Assembly: GCA_023431245.1 (NCBI GenBank)
Contig: JAEYXO010000400.1
Location: 1 to 6,446, forward strand
Source of the DNA: Pseudomonadota bacterium
GTDB lineage: Bacteria; Pseudomonadota; Gammaproteobacteria; Burkholderiales; SG8-41
Length of the DNA stretch: 6,446 bases
Reading direction: 5' to 3'
Made by a program: the position numbers and the translations under genes. Shown here one piece after another: positions 5,166 through 6,446 of this stretch (positions within the stretch are counted from its first letter, which is position 1; the number at the start of each line of letters is the position of its first letter). Below the pieces are notes generated by a model. It had not been told where the DNA came from, searched no databases, and worked only from the letters and a program-made list of their open reading frames with translations.

Positions 5166-5169
5166 TGAT
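5161..5169 (+). promoter_or_regulatory. Putative extended -10 promoter of the CoA-transferase gene
   Basis: TGTTATGAT combines the TGn extension with TATGAT (5164-5169), five of six matches to the -10 consensus. There is no suitable -35 box, because the expected place is inside the GC-rich terminator hairpin; an extended -10 can work without one. Transcription would begin near 5176, about 20 nt before the ATG at 5196. Confidence 0.45.
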
Positions 5170-5195
5170 GCGGTCCGGATTTCATGGAGAGCATC

Positions 5196-6446
5196 ATGGC
5201 AACAGACAAAGCTGCAAACAGCAGGGCGGCGGGCGACCCCCGCGCCTTTGCGGGCATCAGGGTGCTGGATCTCACGCGCGTGCTGGCCGGGCCCTTCTGC
5301 GCCTACCAGCTGGCGCTGCTCGGCGCCGAAGTGATCAAGATCGAACCGCCGGGCAGGGGCGAAACCGTGCGCTGGCGCAGCGAGGCCGATCCCTCCTTCG
5401 GCCAGCAGGGCATGTCCCTCGGCTTCATGACCCAGTCCTCGAACAAGCGTTTCCTGTCGCTGGACCTGAACACGCCCGAAGGCCGGGACATTTTCCTGAA
5501 GCTCGCCGCCGAATGCGATGTCGTCGTGCAGAACCTGCGCAGCGGTTCCGCCGAAAAACGCGGCATCGGTTACGAGGCGGTGAAGAAGGTCAACCCGGAA
5601 GTGGTGTTCATGTCGATCACCGCCTACGGCAACAGTGGTCCCAAGAAAAGCCACCCGGCCTACGACAGCGTGATCCAGGCCTGGTCCGGTTTCATGAGCG
5701 TCACCGGCACCAGGGAGAGCGGCCCGCTGAAAGCCGGCCCGCCGATCGTCGACTATTCGACCGGGCTCGCCGCGGCCTATGCGGTGTCGGCGGCGCTCTA
5801 CCAGAAGCAGCGCACCGGCAAGGGCCAGTACATCGACCTTGCGATGCTCGACACCAACATCATCCTGATGGCCTCGGTCGTCACCGCCTACATGAACACC
5901 GGCGCCGCGCCGAAGCAGGGCGGCAACGACGCCGCGAGCCGCTCGCCGGCATCGACCACCTTCAACACCGCCGACGGCCTGATCGCCTTCGCCATCAACG
6001 AGGAGCACCAGCACCAGGGCCTGCTGAAGGTGCTGGGCCTGACCGCGCTGAACGACGATCCGCGCTTTGCCACCGGCGCGGCACGCCGCGAGAACATCCC
6101 GGCGCTGCGCGCGCTGATGCAGGAAAAGCTGATGGCGAAGACCGCGGCGGAATGGGAGCCGCTGTTCAACGAGGCCGGCGCGCCGGCCGGTCGCGTGCGC
6201 ACGATTCCCGAATGCATGGCCGAGGCGCAGACGGCCTCGCGCGGCCTGTTCCACAGCTTCCCGCCGGAGGCGACGGGCTTCGCGAAGGACCTCAAGGTGC
6301 CGCTGTCGCCCTTCACCTTCGCCCACGACGGGCCGCGCGCCGACACGCCGCCGCGCAAGGTCGGCGCCGACAACGACGCGATTCTCGGCGAACTCGGCTA
6401 CGACGCCGCGGCGATCGCCGCGCTGCGCAGCCGCAAGGTGATCTGA
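5196..6446 (+). CDS. Class III (CaiB/BaiF family) CoA-transferase
   Basis: This 416-residue cytoplasmic enzyme should move coenzyme A between organic acids, as formyl-CoA, carnitine-CoA or succinyl-CoA transferases do. Family landmarks are GIRVLDLTRVLAGPFCAYQL (20-39), GAEVIKIEPPGRGETVR (43-59), the SSNKRFLSLDLNTPEGRDI segment (81-99), GYEAVKKVNPEVVF (125-138) and TGKGQYIDLAMLD (207-219). Asp186 in GPPIVDYSTG aligns with the catalytic aspartate (Asp169) of formyl-CoA transferase, recalled from family knowledge. The C-terminal part has GAPAGRVRTIPE (328-339) and VPLSPFTF near 368-375, as is usual. The ATG at 5196 is preceded by GGAGA (5186-5190) at 5 nt spacing; an in-frame ATG at 5184 has no clear SD and would add four residues. 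The gene is complete, its TGA ending on the last base of the window. Acid donor and acceptor cannot be told from sequence. Confidence 0.94.
   Translation: MATDKAANSRAAGDPRAFAGIRVLDLTRVLAGPFCAYQLALLGAEVIKIEPPGRGETVRWRSEADPSFGQQGMSLGFMTQSSNKRFLSLDLNTPEGRDIFLKLAAECDVVVQNLRSGSAEKRGIGYEAVKKVNPEVVFMSITAYGNSGPKKSHPAYDSVIQAWSGFMSVTGTRESGPLKAGPPIVDYSTGLAAAYAVSAALYQKQRTGKGQYIDLAMLDTNIILMASVVTAYMNTGAAPKQGGNDAASRSPASTTFNTADGLIAFAINEEHQHQGLLKVLGLTALNDDPRFATGAARRENIPALRALMQEKLMAKTAAEWEPLFNEAGAPAGRVRTIPECMAEAQTASRGLFHSFPPEATGFAKDLKVPLSPFTFAHDGPRADTPPRKVGADNDAILGELGYDAAAIAALRSRKVI

Noticed and set aside
5163..6326. A 387-codon minus-strand open frame opposite the CoA-transferase gene
   Set aside because: It is an antisense shadow rich in Arg, Gly and His with no recognisable domain; the plus-strand frame has all class III CoA-transferase motifs.
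1..6446. CRISPR arrays, insertion sequences, transposases, phage genes, tRNA or rRNA genes
   Set aside because: I saw no regularly spaced direct repeats, terminal inverted repeats with a transposase, or recognisable RNA genes anywhere in the window; all large frames are ordinary chromosomal genes.
3091..6446. An operon linking the binding protein, patatin lipoprotein and CoA-transferase
   Set aside because: The binding-protein gene is on the opposite strand, and a 10-bp GC hairpin plus a separate promoter-like element lies between the other two, so a joint function is not shown.

Overview
This is a GC-rich window of about 6.4 kb with densely packed genes. It looks like a proteobacterial chromosome, most likely a betaproteobacterium of the Burkholderiales type. 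The clues are a Bug/TctC-type periplasmic binding protein, a class III CoA-transferase, strong GC3 bias and classical Shine-Dalgarno (SD) sites. The taxonomic call is an inference; there is no rRNA or tRNA gene here to confirm it.

Layout from left to right: (1) A membrane CHASE-GGDEF diguanylate cyclase on the minus strand, cut by the left edge (1-1242). (2) An AT-rich 137-bp gap holding its probable promoter. (3) A zinc-independent quinone oxidoreductase of the MDR superfamily on the minus strand (1380-2381), best started at a TTG codon. (4) A 97-bp divergent control region with a perfect 11-bp inverted repeat. (5) A plus-strand AhpD/carboxymuconolactone-decarboxylase-like gene (2479-3045) interrupted by one in-frame TGA. 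(6) A strong hairpin terminator between convergent genes. (7) A Bug/TctC solute-binding protein on the minus strand (3091-4065). (8) A second divergent control region with nested dyads. (9) A patatin-like phospholipase lipoprotein (4239-5114). (10) A hairpin terminator running directly into an extended -10 promoter. (11) A CaiB/BaiF class III CoA-transferase (5196-6446) whose stop codon is the last codon of the window.

The main discovery is item 5. The TGA falls exactly where the second cysteine of the AhpD redox motif is expected (Cys81-Gly-Tyr-TGA84). The frame stays open and clearly homologous for another 104 codons. A perfect 6-bp GC hairpin with a GGU-containing apical loop starts 13 nt after the TGA, with its loop 19 nt after it, matching the known geometry of bacterial SECIS elements. 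I therefore read 2479-3045 as a single 188-residue selenoprotein with a CxxU active site. Ordinary gene callers would report it as two short fragments or a pseudogene.

The genes do not form one operon: strands alternate and terminators separate them. The oxidoreductase and the AhpD-like selenoprotein are divergently transcribed from a shared, probably regulated promoter region, which suggests a small redox or detoxification module. The binding protein and CoA-transferase fit the organic-acid capture and CoA-activation theme common in Burkholderiales, but no shared pathway can be shown from sequence alone.
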